Below are positions 45,550-58,035 of a stretch of DNA of 64,000 bases, in pieces. Under the pieces are notes generated by a model. It did no database searches and was not told the DNA's origin. It worked only from the letters and a program-made list of their open reading frames with translations. This DNA comes from Pseudeuparius sepicola (Eukaryota > Arthropoda > Insecta > Coleoptera > Anthribidae). How positions within the stretch are numbered: the first letter of the stretch is position 1; each line of letters starts with the position of its first letter. A program made the translations under genes and the position numbers. The DNA is taken from NCBI GenBank assembly GCA_963920635.1, contig OY987299.1:115383373-115447372 (forward strand), in the 5' to 3' direction.

Positions 45550-47008
45550 TCGTCAAAATTTTTTTCAAGGTAGAACTAGATCGGACCCCATAGGTGTTGT
45601 TAAGTACATCACTCTGCATACGAAATGGCGATTTACGAAATTTTTTTGTGGTCGAGACCTTTTTTATTTCGAAAAAACTGTCGAAATTGACAATTTACGG
45701 AAATTGTGTTTTTTTACGTTAACATCGTCATATCTTTGAGAGTAGTGGAGCTATCGACTCGATTTTTTTAAAAAATTGAAGCTAACATATGAGCGCTTAC
45801 AACGAATGCCATTTTTGTTGTCCAATATTGTTTATTAACCACTTTAAATAGCAACAAAATTGCAACGTTATAAAAAGTGTAATGAAATTTTCACTAAGCG
45901 AGAAACTTTTTTATTTGTGGAAATTTTTATATACATGCTGCGAGGGAAATGTGCCCAAAACACGAAAAAAGTTTTTGGCAAAAAAAAATTACCTATAGCG
46001 CCTATAGTTTTTGAACTGTGAATTTTTTTTTGTGGCGCGCGCTACTCACCTGGAACGCAAAATTAATCCCTTGCCTGAGAATATCCACGCGTGGCGGGCA
46101 TGTCTCAACAACTAATGCGTAGTTTACATGCGCAAGTGAAACTATCACAAATATAAATATCTCAGAGTAATTCCTAATAGCACATAGGTCTGTGCTAATA
46201 GTTTGCCAATGTAAACCCTCTCAGTGAGAACTCTCTGCCATAAAAGAGTAGGTCTCTGGGAGCGTTTACATAAACTATTTGGAAGTACTCTCAGTACGAC
46301 TTGTGAGTTCATGTAAACGCTCCCAGAGTTCTTCCTGAGAGGGTTTACATTGGCAAACTTTTAGGAAATACTCTAAGATATTCATATTTGTGACAGTTTC
46401 ACTTGCGCATGTAAACTACGCATCAGTTGTTGAGACATGCCTGCCACGTGTGGATATTATCACGCAAGGGATTATTAATTTTGCGTTCAACCTGAGTAGC
46501 GCGCGCCACAAAAAAATGCACAGTCGAAAAACTATAGGCGCTATAGGTAATTTTTTTTACCAAAAACTTCCTTCATGTTTTGAGCACATTTCCCTCGCAG
46601 CATGTGTATAAAAATTTCCACAAATAAAAAAGTTTCTCGCTTAGTGAAAATTTCATTACATTTTTTATAACCTTGCAATTTTGTTGCTATTTAAAGTGGT
46701 TAATAAACAATATTGGACAACAACTATGGCATTCGTTGTAAGCGCTCATATGTTAGCTTCAATTTTAAAGAAAATTCGAGTCGATAGCTCCACTACTCTC
46801 AAAGATATGACGATGGAAATGTAAAAAAACACAATTTCCGTAAAATGCCAATTTCGACAGTTTTTTCTAAATAAAAAAGGTCTCGACCACAAAAAATGTC
46901 GTAAATCGCCATTTCGTATGCACAGTGATGTACTTAACAACACCTATGGGGTCTGATCTAGTTCTACCCTCAAAAAATTTCTTTTTTGAGAACGAAGCGA
47001 CTTTTTGC
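45550..47008. repeat. 1.46-kb nested palindrome
   Basis: Arms of about 700 bp are inverted copies (AAAAAGTCG...GTAGAACTAGATC on the left, GATCTAGTTCTACC...CGACTTTTT on the right). The centre near 46270 is a second palindrome with CTCTGGGAGCGTTTACAT and ATGTAAACGCTCCCAGAG. No coding region. Confidence 0.85.
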
Positions 47009-47126
47009 TGATATATTAAAAAATATATTTCAAAGTTATTTAAAAAGTATTAAAAAAATAGGTTTAGGAACAAAATTTAGGATAGCAATACGTTATTGAA
47101 TATACGGAGACTGCTACAAGCTAAAA

Positions 47127-47603
47127 TGGTACAAACAGATTTCTAATATCTTTTTTCGTTTTTGAGTTATTTTGAAAAAAGTGAAAATTTGCATTTTGGA
47201 TTTTATTTTTTTTTTCTGAAGTTGTTATCACAGATAGGAAAAAAGAAAAACACTTTCTTATGGCACTTTTTAACGGGCTTTAAGATGGCGTTTTTAGATT
47301 TGTTCTACAACATTTCGTTTTTTGAGAAACCATTTTCAACTTAATTTTTTTAAATACGGACCTGGATTTTTTTGCAGATTTTGAAAGCACTTTCATTCCA
47401 AATACCATGATGTATGGACAATATTTTTAAAATGTTTTGAGACAATTATACTGAAAATTCCTTTTTTTCTACTCATTGTTTCCCTGTATTTAAATGTTGA
47501 TAACAACTTCAGAAAAAAATAAAATCAAAAATGCAAAATTTCACTTTTGTCGAAATAACTCAAAAACGAAAAAATATATTAGAAATCTGTTTGTACCATT
47601 TTA
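47127..47603. repeat. Inverted repeat, arms about 105 bp
   Basis: GTACAAACAGATTTCTAATA at 47129 and its inverse at about 47580-47600 continue through ATTTTATTTTTTTTTCTGAA. The spacer holds TACGGACCTGGATTTTTT, a phrase also present at 14545 in the foldback of the 7.2-kb element. Confidence 0.7.
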
Positions 47604-48526
47604 CTGACCTCAAAATTGCGCAACTTTTTCCGCATTTGTTGTTTGTTGTTGTTCTATCTCTCACCGTTTGCAAGATTCCCATACTGTTCAACATGCAATC
47701 TTAAAATTTTCAAGTAATTAAAGTGTAAATTTCAATAAATAGTCCAAAATTTTAAAAAATGATTAAAAACCAATTTTTCGATATCGAGTTTTTCGTTTTT
47801 TGCATTTTCTGAGAAAATTTTCAAAGTGATGTATATTTTTTACACCATCAGAAAGTAGAGGTTTCAACGAACAAAAAGCGAACCGACTTTTTTTAAAAAG
47901 CAGCTTTTTTGACGTGGGTATTTTCGATTGAAAATGAGGTTACTTTTTCGGTTTAAAATCAAAAAAAGGGGTAAAAATAAATATTTTGATTCGAAAAAAT
48001 TACAGCGTGTTCGAGACATAAGAAGGTAAGTTTCCACCAAATTTCGTAGAATTTTTTTGTGAGATAAAAATTAAAAACCAAAAAATCGGTTATTTTGATT
48101 TTTCGTGGATATTTTCAGGTTATGTGAAAAAAGTGTAAATACAAAAGTTGTAGATCTTTTTATTACCTACAACTTTGCCATTTAACTTTTTTGATAGGAG
48201 TTGCAGTTTTGCCGGATATCGTGATAAACCGTTTTCCACCCCTAAAAGATCACCCCCTACAACACCCGTAGCTTAAATCGCCCTTAAATTATTTTTTCTG
48301 TTATTTTTGCTATATTTTCTTCCTTTTCCAATGGGTGTCATGCTGTTCTAGATTTTTTTGTTCTCAAAAATTATCTACCCTGGCCTAATTGCCACTCCTA
48401 TACTCCAATTTTTATTTGTTTGAAAACAATTATTACTAACCCTGTACATAAATTCTAAAAACTTCCTTGGAACCGCCCAGAATTTTAGAAAATCTTAGTT
48501 TTTATAAGCAATAATTTTGATGTATA
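47604..48526. other. Interior sequence, nothing recognised
   Basis: AT-rich with frequent stops in all frames. No repeat ends were identified. Confidence 0.4.
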
Positions 48527-49757
48527 CAGGGTGTCCAACTTTATAACTGTAGAAATCATTAAAATCTTCATTTTTGGAGACAAAAACCTAAACTTTTTTT
48601 GTTTGAAAGGCCTTCAAAAACCGCTTCTTTTGACGTTCCTGCTATTTTCAAAATGCAAATCCAGGGCCGACTCCGATTTTTTTATACCCCCGATTTTCAC
48701 GAAAACTCTTTAGCGATTTTTTTTATTTAAAATCTGACCCCACAGCGTTAATCAGAACACGCCAAAACCTGTATATACTAAATTTGAATAAAAAAATATA
48801 CAGGGAGTTCCATTCTGCAGGGTGTCCAAGTTGAGCAAAATATGAATTTTAAAGGCATTTATCTGCCAAGTCCAGTGTGCCATGGAATCCCCTCAAAACA
48901 GTTGAATGGTCAATAGAACCACTCAAGCTGTTGGTGTGCAAAAGTCCAATACAAAATATATAGAGTATTCTTATCTGTGCCACCTCAAATTACTAAATTT
49001 TTGAGATTTTATACGGGTCAAAAATCAAGTAGACACATCAAAGCCGCTCCACACACTATAAACGAACTAAATCTAAAAAATACAGAAGCCTGTCAGTCAG
49101 TAAGTCCATATCAGTTAAGGTGCCTATGATGTGCCACAACAGGAAACACACAGAAAATGTATCATCTTAGGCAGTGACTTTGTTGAGAAAGGTACAATAA
49201 TTTAAATTGTTTTTATCTGTTACTTTTGTGTTTATCAATATTTTTTCAATGATTCCAGAGTACCTACTCTTGATCCGTATAAGATAAAATTTCAGAACTT
49301 TGAGATGGCTCAGAGAAAAATACCCTGTTAATTTTTGTAGTAAATCTTTTCACATCAACATTTTAAGCGGTCCTGTTAACCATAGGACTGTTCTGAAGGG
49401 ATTCCATGGCACACTTGACTCGCCAGATGTCTAAAATTCCTATTTTGCTGAACTTTGACACCCTACAGAATGGAACTCCCTGTACATTTTTTGTTCGAAT
49501 TTGGTATATGGGGGTTTTAGGGTGTTGTGATTAACGCTATGGGGTCAGATTTTAAATAAAAAAAAATCGCTAAATGGTTTTCTTGAAAATCGGGCGTATA
49601 AAAAAAATCGCAGCCGGCCCTGGATTTGCATTTTGAAAATGGAAGGAAGGTCAAAAGACGCGGTTTTTGAAGGCCTTTCAAACAAAAAAAGTTTAGGCGA
49701 ATATCTCCAAAAATGAAGATTTTACGGCATTGCACAGTTTTAAAGTTGGACACCCTG
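48527..49757. mobile_element. CAGGGTGTCCAAC foldback, 1.23 kb
   Basis: TA|CAGGGTGTCCAACTTTA pairs with TAAAGTTGGACACCCTG|TA. Arms of about 360 bp are inverted copies (CTTCAAAAACCG block, GGAGTTCCATTCTG block) around a spacer at about 48900-49400. A further CAGGGTTTCTC end starts at once at 49762. Non-coding. Confidence 0.85.
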
Positions 49758-50755
49758 TATACAGGGTTTCTCAAGAAAAGTGTTTTAAAAAGTCCGATTA
49801 TTTCCTTAGTCAAAAGAAAAAGGGTCTGCTAAAACCCGGGTGAGTTTTTCCGGGGAATCTGAATCTAGCGTCACAATTGACATACTGGGTGTCCTTGAAA
49901 AAACAATTTTTTCGAAAAATAAAAATACTGTTTGTTTCCATTTTTAATATTACGGACAAAATATATTAAAATCTGCTCGTTTGTAATTTATACATCATTC
50001 CCGGTTTAACGGGAAGTAAAAAAATATTTTAGGAAATTGTTATTTTTCTATACAAAATTATAGGGACATCTCTTGCCGTTTTTGAGATATTCGCCCAGGT
50101 TTTCTGATTTGAATAGAATAAGGGAGCGTATATTACAACTACCTGAAAGTAGTCCATGACTTCATTTTTGCTTTTTAATACATAACACTAACCGTACAGC
50201 ACAAAATATTATTCTGTGACCACAGCTATAAGTAGGTCATGGACCGAAAATTTGTTTCATACAATTAGAATATACGCTTCCTTTTTCTACACCAACCAGG
50301 AAAACAGAGGCGAACATTTCGAAAGCGGTAAGAGATAAATCGGTAATGTTATACAGTGCCACAGAAAGTTGGAACCATATGGGAATTTTTTTATTTTTGG
50401 GCTAAGATGAAACTGCTCTGGGGAGATCATCTCTGCTTGCAAAAATATTCGAAATGAGATAATTAAACGTCGTGACGTAATTTGACATATCTGTCAAAAA
50501 TGACATTTAATTAAATAAATAGCCAAAATCGAAAAATGTTATTTGAAAAAGTTGCTTGGAATTTTATTTTACCCCTATGTACAAATTTTCAGCCAAAAAT
50601 TCTGACAATCATAAATTTTTGATCTTTTGAAAAAATATAAAAATTGCACCTTGCAAGTTGACTTTTTCTTGAAACTAGCAGATTACGACCTAAAAACGGT
50701 CCATAACTAAAAAATACCACGTTTTGATGATAGACAAACAATAATAAAGTCGAAT
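49758..50755. other. Interior of the 6.1-kb element, nothing coding
   Basis: A partial CAGGGTTTCTC-ended repeat begins at 49762 without an evident partner. No coding region is seen. Confidence 0.4.
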
Positions 50756-50999
50756 AATGTTATATATAGTTTTTTTTTGTCGGGAATCAAAAACGAAGGG
50801 TTTTTAAACTGGCGCGAACACAAAACTTTGTTTTTTAGGGCCGAATAGGGTAAATTAATTAGGTCCAAATTTCCAGAATTCTGTACCCATATTGCACGGA
50901 CAAAGTCATTTTTGGGAAAGTCGAAAAATATGTTCGTCCTACTCCTTCGACCAGTCCAGAACTGGTGCAGTTTTTAAAACTGCACCGCTTTGCGGCCAT
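50756..50999 (-). pseudogene. THAP zinc-finger remnant, 5' exon of the 6.1-kb element
   Basis: ATG at 50999 opens MAAKRCSFKNCTSSGLVEG (first zinc cysteines). After a frameshift near 50925 the domain continues FPKNDFVRAIWVQNSGNLDL (with the invariant W) and VLCSRQFKNPSF. The last zinc ligand position reads CSRQF where the family has C-x2-H-F, so the histidine is lost. No catalytic region follows. Confidence 0.75.
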
Positions 51000-51433
51000 T
51001 GCTGATCGGCAAAAGAACAAAATCACAAAACATAACTTAACAGCAAATAATAACAGCCACAACAACAATTTAACAGTACTTAACAAATCCACAACAAAAC
51101 AACAACTTAACGCCAAAACAGAACAATTCGCTTTTGAAACACAGGAACCAAGAACAAAACTTCCAATACAAGTGTAGGTAATACACCGGTTCTGACTACG
51201 AGCAGGCGGTAGCACACTGGAGGGAGAAGCACGTGCGTCCCACACGAACCTCTACGTCGCCGACCGATATAAGCCGAGCCATCGTCCGCCCGCTGGACTG
51301 CAAAGTGGGGCGCGCCGCGGGTCGACCAAGCCGATACTCACGAATATGTGTGCCAATTACTTGCTTGGGTGACTATGATCTACACAGTACTTAAGGAAGC
51401 ACAGACGCTACAATTCTGTTTAGTTATTCTGTG
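51000..51433 (-). promoter_or_regulatory. GC-rich 5' region of the 6.1-kb element
   Basis: This G+C-rich stretch (notably 51180-51340) lies between the right terminal repeat and the THAP start, where the transposase promoter is expected. No specific promoter motif is claimed. Confidence 0.35.
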
Positions 51434-51496
51434 ACAGTAGTATATTGTATGCAATAGTGTGTGGTAGGTAAGCACAAGCAGGAGAAATTAGTTGGG

Positions 51497-52796
51497 AATT
51501 TGGAACCCCAGGAAGGAGCAAATTTGTACCGGGACAGTCTGTGTATATGGTGGGATGCCGACGATGCCGTCACCGTTTTTACAGTGGCGCACACCTTTGA
51601 GTTATTTCGACCAACTAACTTAGGCAGGAATCCTCATTTTTCGTGAAATCAGTAGGGACTTACAATACAGGCAAAAAATTATAAGGCACGTTTATGACTT
51701 TAAGTTTAGGTATCCTTGATAATATAGCAATTCTAATTTTAAATTTCCAGTTATGAAGAAGTAGGTAAGGGTAGGAGGTAGGTATAGTATTTCTAAAGTC
51801 ACTTGGAACAGCATAAAAACGCTTGGGCGGCGTTTTCTTTGTAAAACAAAACCGAGTCTTAGGCGGCTCGCGGCACTTAAAAATATTATAAAACCAATAA
51901 TTTTGTTTCACACAAAACAACAACACACAAAAATCTATACACAAAAGCAAAATCCTTAAAATAAAGTGCAATCCTTATTTCCGTGCACGGCACTGGTTAT
52001 ACTAGCTTATTTATAACTAGCCCACATCGACACCTGCTCGATGAATCTCCGAAACGCCGACCAATCAAATCGCTACGTCCGCTTCCTTATTGGCTGCCTC
52101 CTTGATTAGGTCGACGTTGACCGCATAAAAAACCTTTGAATTTTATACGGGTGATTTCTGCTGATAAGTGTGGTATTTTTACCAGTAGCAGAGCGTAGCA
52201 AATGCTATGAAATAGATTGCGCCCCTTATGTCACTGTGTTTATTTAGTTTTAAAGAGTCCTTGAAAATAAGAGACAAAACACTTGTTTAACCAAATTGAA
52301 CCGCACCTGGTAGTAGCAGTAAAAAGAGATGAAGGAGACAGACAGACTGCTCGACGGCTGGCCACTATTGTGCAGAGGAATGCGGTGGATGGAGGGGCCA
52401 TAATTTCACAGATCTTAGGATATATTTGCGTTAATAATTATAATCGATATAGCTTTTTAGAGACCTTTTGACAATATTATATGGTGCATTAACCTTTACG
52501 TTGTGTTTAACGACAACCTTAAAAAAACCTTATAAGTGAAATATTATGTTGCTTGTAGAATATAATGTATATTTTTGAAAACTGCGTGACGCTTATGTCC
52601 TATATTCTTTTTGTGACGCCAATTAGTTTTTATGCTGTTTCAAGTGACTTTAGAAATACTAAATACTATACCTGCTCAAACGCCTATGCCCCCTTTGGTA
52701 CATTTTAGTTTTGGCGATCAGGGAAGTGCCACAACCACAACCCGCACAGCGCTAAGCATAATAACTATAAAAAGTAGGGCGATTTCCGTCTCACGT
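51497..52796. other. 1.3-kb insertion in repeat R copy 3, unidentified
   Basis: It interrupts R between GAGAAATTAGTTGGGAATTT and AATACACATAGAGCTTTGA, which are adjacent in copy 1 (4309-4347). No clear inverted ends or reading frame are seen. A G+C-rich segment lies at 52020-52130. Confidence 0.45.
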
Positions 52797-53070
52797 ATTT
52801 TATAATACACATAGAGCTTTGAGTCCTTCCTGGGATTCTTTATTTAAAGATACTAACACAAAGCACAATTTACAAAAAAAAAGCATACTCCGCACGGCAC
52901 TGTAATATCTCTAATACATCCCAAGAACTACCCAATCGTTCCGACACTGCATCTATTTGACAGAATCTATTCCCAAATGGCGGCTGCGCGAACAGGTGCG
53001 CAGAATTTTGCGGCCATGGGGAAACATCTGCTGTTTGTTTTATATGCTCTGCTTAGACAAGGGAGATGAC

Positions 53071-53504
53071 CAATGACGTCTGAACCTATAGACAGGTTTG
53101 TTTTGATAAACGCTTGACGCCCAGAACTAATCACAATCTAAGCGCTCCATTAAATTAATCCGAAAATGTCGCGAGATTGTCAGAAATTGCCCCTTTTTGT
53201 CGAGCCGTAGCGAACTTATTTCGACTCTGGGCTCGGAGGCTGGCGTCGTTAGACCATCCACCGAGTCTCCAGGTGAGGTTCCGATGCTTCCGGCGCCCCC
53301 AAACAAGAAAAAACATGCGATATCTAAGTGTGATTCTGGAGGAACTATAACCGGGAATCACCGGGTGTATAGTTGGTTGATGGTTGACTTTCCGTCTTTG
53401 TTTGTAGCATATTTTTAGAGTAGTATGGATGTATTTAATCTTGGAGTCAAAATAAAGGGCATTTTAATAATGGCGCACCACGTCTATAGGTTTTGACGTC
53501 ATTG
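53071..53504 (+). mobile_element. 434-bp MITE, copy 2, CAATGACGTC ends
   Basis: Same ends and length as the copy at 39799-40232, in opposite orientation. A perfect 8-bp duplication GAGATGAC flanks it (53063-53070 and 53505-53512). The shared 73-codon frame (from a TTG at 53197) differs from copy 1 at nine amino-acid positions, which argues against selection on it. Confidence 0.92.
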
Positions 53505-53512
53505 GAGATGAC

Positions 53513-54600
53513 ACTTTGTCTATCCCACATAGCTAACCTATATATTTTGTGGCTATACCTGGTGGAATAACGTGGTCACATCGCGACCACGTGGTGGCCA
53601 ATGTTTTGATTCACTGCCCCTATTATAATTACTTGGATATGATAAAAGTAATATAGCAGAGAACTGTTCTCTGCATATAGTATAATGACGTTATTGTCCC
53701 AACTCTCCCTATCCAGGAACTCTAGTTATCATAATATTATAAATCTCTTGTCTCTGGTTGTTATGAACTGAATTACCAAAGTGTCCCGCAAAGTGTTCCG
53801 AAGACCGAACGACTCTGAGATCCTTGGTGATAATTCTTTATTCAAAGGTGATGATAAATAGGGAGTTATTCAGTGCAAACGTAGGCTACACTGATAGGGC
53901 GGAATTTTCTTTTTCAGGGCCAAATTTTCACTGAACTCTGAATCGCCCATAGAGATCCATTTATATCTATCCATGAATTTCTGATGCATATTTTGGTTTA
54001 AGGGTAAGGATGAAAATATAAACAACCTTAATACCTTTTTGTTATATTTATATACACTTGTATCTTTTTAAATGTTTACTCTGTAAATTTACAATTAATA
54101 TTAATGTCCTTATTAATAAAATCAGATTCAATAATTATTATTAAATAAAATTAAATACTTAAAAAAGAAAGCTGATTTTATTTAGGTGTCCATCAAAAAA
54201 TGTCATCTTACCGTGAAAAGGTATTATATTCCCTATGGATATAATTTTAAAAGAACAAGATAACTCAATAAGCTAAAACGGTAAATTTGAAAAGTTCTAT
54301 TTGTGATATTCGAAATTCTCGATTAGTAAACTCCAATTCTAATACCAAGGGTGCTTACTAAACAAGAACAGACTTCTCATAATTATTATATGGTAAAATC
54401 TCAAGGATTCTGGGCATGACTTATATCGCAATAGTACACAATATCAAAAGTAGACGAAAAATTAGCCTACGGAATTTTAACACGGGACCTACATCATGCC
54501 CAGATTTCCGTAAAAAGCCTGCGTACGACGGTTCCAAACAAATTCTTTACACTTCAACCGAAAAAATTATATTCACCTAGTCGAAAACATAAATAGGGCC
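53513..54600. other. Intergenic sequence right of the nested repeats
   Basis: A fragment with ACGTGGTGGCCAATGTTTTG at about 53589 is shared with the element ending near 61727. No gene is seen. Confidence 0.45.
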
Positions 54601-54839
54601 AAACGCCATCAAATAAATACCTTAACATCCTGGGGCCGGCCAGGCCCGACGCCCGCGCGGACAACTACACGAGAGAAAAACGGCTCTAGACGGTGGAATC
54701 TCGGCGTCGACCCTGCTCGGCCCCGACCTCCCGGAGAACACGTAAAACTATGTACACAAACGGCGTAAAATGAGCGTACACGTGCCCCGCGTCTGCGCTA
54801 TAGGGGAAGCTCCGCGTAGAACGGCCCGGCCGGCACCGA
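54601..54839 (-). other. Importin alpha-3 3' UTR
   Basis: G+C-rich sequence directly after the stop codon at 54840-54842, continuing the base composition of the last two exons. It is read as 3' UTR by position. A clear polyadenylation signal was not picked out. Confidence 0.5.
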
Positions 54840-57800
54840 TCAAAACTTGAAGCCGTCGGTCGGGCCGTTCGTGTTCGGGTCGAACGTGAAGCCGGCCTCG
54901 CCGGCCGCCGGCGCCAGGTTGGAATCCTCGTCGACCTGCAACACCCAATACGTCGTACATAAATGTACGACGGCAAATTAAGGAACTTACATCGCCGCTG
55001 AAGTATTGCTCGATAATGTCGTACGCCAGTTTGTAAATATCAACGTTGTCGTGGTTCTGCAAGGTCTCGATCTTGTCCAAGCCGTTGCACTCCTCGATCA
55101 TTGTGCACAGTTGATCTACTTGAGGACCGGCCAGCCGCAGCATGTTATTGATGCCATCGAGGACAATCTGAAGAAAAGTCGGGTTAGGTAGGACCACAGC
55201 GCGGTAATTTGTTTAAAGATTACAGTATTTACTTTACTGTAGAGATGGGAAAGGTCCCTCTTTACGAAAATTCCCGGAAAGTTTCCGACCAAAATTTCCG
55301 AAACTTTCGGATAGTTTCCAATTTTCTTTTTTTAATGTTTACTTTAATTAGTCACACTTAGAACTTTCCAATATGTCATATTTTAAGTGAAATTTGCTAA
55401 AGCTATTGTAGAAAAGGTGTAATATCACAAAATGTAAAAGTTTTGCTTTGTAATTCGTATTTCATGATCATAATTCAAATTTACACTTTCAGATTTTAAA
55501 TTATTAGTATTATTAATTAATTACTACCTATAGTAAAAAACGTAGGAAGCGACTTTTTTTTGTTAAAAAATACTATTATTTTTTGCAGACTTACATAGCT
55601 GGGACAAAAAACCATTACTCCCGCTAAACCAAAAGTGATATGCAACCGTGTTGTGCAGATTTTTTATTCACTTTACTAATCTAATGAAAAATTGCAATAA
55701 AATCGCCATCTTAATTTTAAAAAAATCGGTTATTTGGTGATAACTTTTTTGTTTGAAATTAAACTGTTTTTTTTCTTGGCGGCATTCAATTCCTTGGAGA
55801 AAAAAAACTACACAAGTTTAGTTTTTGAACCACCAATGTATCTTAAAAATTACCGAGATAATCGCTCATAACATCTTAATTGCGACACCCTGTACAAAAG
55901 TAAAAAATAAAACATAAGGATAAAAGATAATTATGAAAGAATAATAAATTCACATATTGTTCATATTATCATTATTTATCTAGTTTAATTTAATTTAAAC
56001 TTATTAAACTTCAGAAGTCAAGTCTAATAAAAAAATATATTTGATCTGTGGTCTATAGCACAGTTCATGATTCTTCTTTGTTCTTTTTTGTATTTTTTGT
56101 TGTCATGAATTTTGGCCAGGCATTTATGAGACGGCAAATTTAAAATTTCTACATAAATTCCCGGAAACTTTCCGAGAAAGTTTCACGGGAATGTTTCGGA
56201 AACTTTCAGGGAAAGTTTCCTATACCTTCAAAGTTTCTTCCCGGAAAGTTTCCAAAAACGGAAACTTTCCCGACTTGGAAAGTTTCCATTGCCCATCTCT
56301 ACTTTACTGTAAGTTTTCTGAAGTCAACTCAGTAGCCAACACATTAACTATAAGTAATTATTGCAACTGATAAGCAAACTTCATTTCGCATGAATCAATT
56401 GCAATCAAAACTTCACAATAAACTGTAAACTTGCCAACTTGGATTTATTCATTTATATCGAACTACTATAACAAATATAATGTTAAGTGAAGAATAGTTT
56501 TAAAGGTTTGTGTCTAGGAACTTTTGCACGTCGTACATTCCTCCAGAGAGTCTTCCTACGTATATTCCTCCTATGCAAATTCCACATTAATATGTTTACC
56601 TGGATAACCATGGCGTCTTTACAATTGAGAAGATCACAGAACGGAGGTATAACCCCCTCTTGAATTAGTCTCATCACTTGCTCCTTGCTGCCTCCAATAG
56701 TTAGATTAGATATTGCCCAAGCTGCCTCTTTTTGCGTTTGGAAGTCGCCATTGCTCAGGTTGTAAATGATCTTTGGCAACAAACCTGTAGAAGAATAAAA
56801 GTGGTCAATTTTCACCTGGTTCATTTGAACTACTCTGCAAAAAAACGTAATGGGGAATAAAAAATGGAATTTACCTGCATCGATGACAGCTTGCACTTGC
56901 ATTCTATTGCCGGCCGTAATGTTGGAAAGGAACCATACGGCTTCTTTACAAATTTTGCTTCTAGAGTGCATCAGCAGTGCTGGGAAGTATGAGAGCGCAT
57001 CGCAGTTCAACACCACCTATGATAAAAGATTTTTTAGAAGAGTTCATTTGAACTACTACCCTTGTTTATGGATACTCTAGTTAGCCAATGTCTGACACTG
57101 ACATAAGGATATGACAGAAATACACTAGATACGGGGAGCAGATTTTGCAAAAAAGAAAGTTGTCCGGCTGTTTTTTGCTAGGTTTTAATAGAAGAAAATT
57201 AGTAAGTGATGACTGGGCTACTTTAAATTTTAGCGCCATCTGTTGTTTGTATCCAACATTGCTCTCATATCCTTATTACTCTGTCACACACTGGCTAACT
57301 AGGGATTCCATAAATAAGGCTACTACCTTGACATTTAACACCAAAGCATACATAGGCATTAATTTTATCTTTATCACTTTTTCAATCAATATAATAAAAA
57401 GTAAAAATCACCTTTTTTCAATTTTGTTTATGCTGAAGACATGTATTCTTAGTTGTTATAGTTTTTGTTTTATTTCAAATGTTTGTAAAACCGAACTTTC
57501 TTTAGACGAGTCCATTTGAACTACTACCATCACACATACCTTTTTCCACTTAGATTTTTGCGTACCTGTGTCTGTTCATCCGTTCCAGTAACAATGTTAC
57601 CGACAGCCCTTAAAGCAGCTGTCTGGACTTTCACCTCAGTATGACCTAGTAGTGGTATCAAACGGGGCACCACACCACTGTCTATGACCATTTGGATTTG
57701 ATCGTTACCGCCATCGGTTAAGTAACTCAACGCCCAGACGGTATCCACCAAAATCTGAATATAAAAATAATACATAGAAATATTCTTCATAAGTTTTTAA

Positions 57801-58031
57801 ATTCAGGCTTGCTTACATTGACGTCGGTGTGGTTGATAAGCGCATTTAGAGCAGGCAGAAGCTCATCTATAGTGGCTATCGGTGGTGCCGGGTCTTTGTT
57901 CCGGCACAAGTTGACAATGACCCATGTAACGTTTCGTAAAAACGAAATCGGGATCTCCGGCTTGATGAATGACAAGAGAGGCTCGACGACGCCTAACTGG
58001 ATGACATAATCTCTCAGGACAGGACCATCAC
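54840..58031 (-). CDS. Kap-alpha3: Importin subunit alpha-3 (karyopherin alpha), 3' six exons
   Basis: Exons 58031-57817, 57754-57566, 57016-56875, 56784-56600, 55167-54991 and 54935-54840 join in phase. They encode armadillo repeats such as [75 protein letters not shown] and [19 protein letters not shown], with their NLS-binding W and N residues. The last ARM and tail are [20 protein letters not shown] then [14 protein letters not shown]. Wording matches the KPNA3/KPNA4 (Drosophila Kap-alpha3) group rather than alpha-1 or -5. The protein carries cargo to importin beta at the pore. The IBB domain and first ARM repeats are not in the window. The intron at 55168-56599 holds a hAT-like MITE. The last two exons are G+C-rich. 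Confidence 0.93.
55240..56301. mobile_element. 1.06-kb hAT-like MITE with GGAAAGTTTCC arrays, in an importin intron
   Basis: The ends TAGAGATGGG and CCCATCTCTA are flanked by a perfect 8-bp duplication CTTTACTG (55232-55239 and 56302-56309). Subterminal regions are dense copies of the palindromic motif GGAAAGTTTCC. The same terminal decamer occurs at 2440-3076 with a wholly different motif. Non-coding. Confidence 0.9.
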
Positions 58032-58035
58032 CTAT

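Larger units (their letters stand above)
45320..51433 (-). mobile_element. 6.1-kb P-like element, CACAGAATAAC ends, 7-bp duplication
   Basis: Perfect 22-bp inverted ends begin CACAGAATAACTAAACAGAA, with a 7-bp duplication ACAGTAG (45313-45319 and 51434-51440). Repeat R copies at 4268 and 26577 show the empty target (ACAGAGTAG-like). A THAP remnant on the minus strand near the right end marks that end as 5'. The rest of the coding region is gone, and the interior is filled with foldbacks (45550-47008, 47127-47603, 48527-49757). Confidence 0.88.
45228..53052. mobile_element. Repeat R, copy 3, exploded by insertions
   Basis: The left part of R is at 45228-45319. The next block resumes at 51434-51496 after the 6.1-kb P-like insertion, and the remainder is at 52797-53052 after a further 1.3 kb of unrelated DNA. 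The order and orientation match copy 1 at 4165-4577. Confidence 0.75.
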
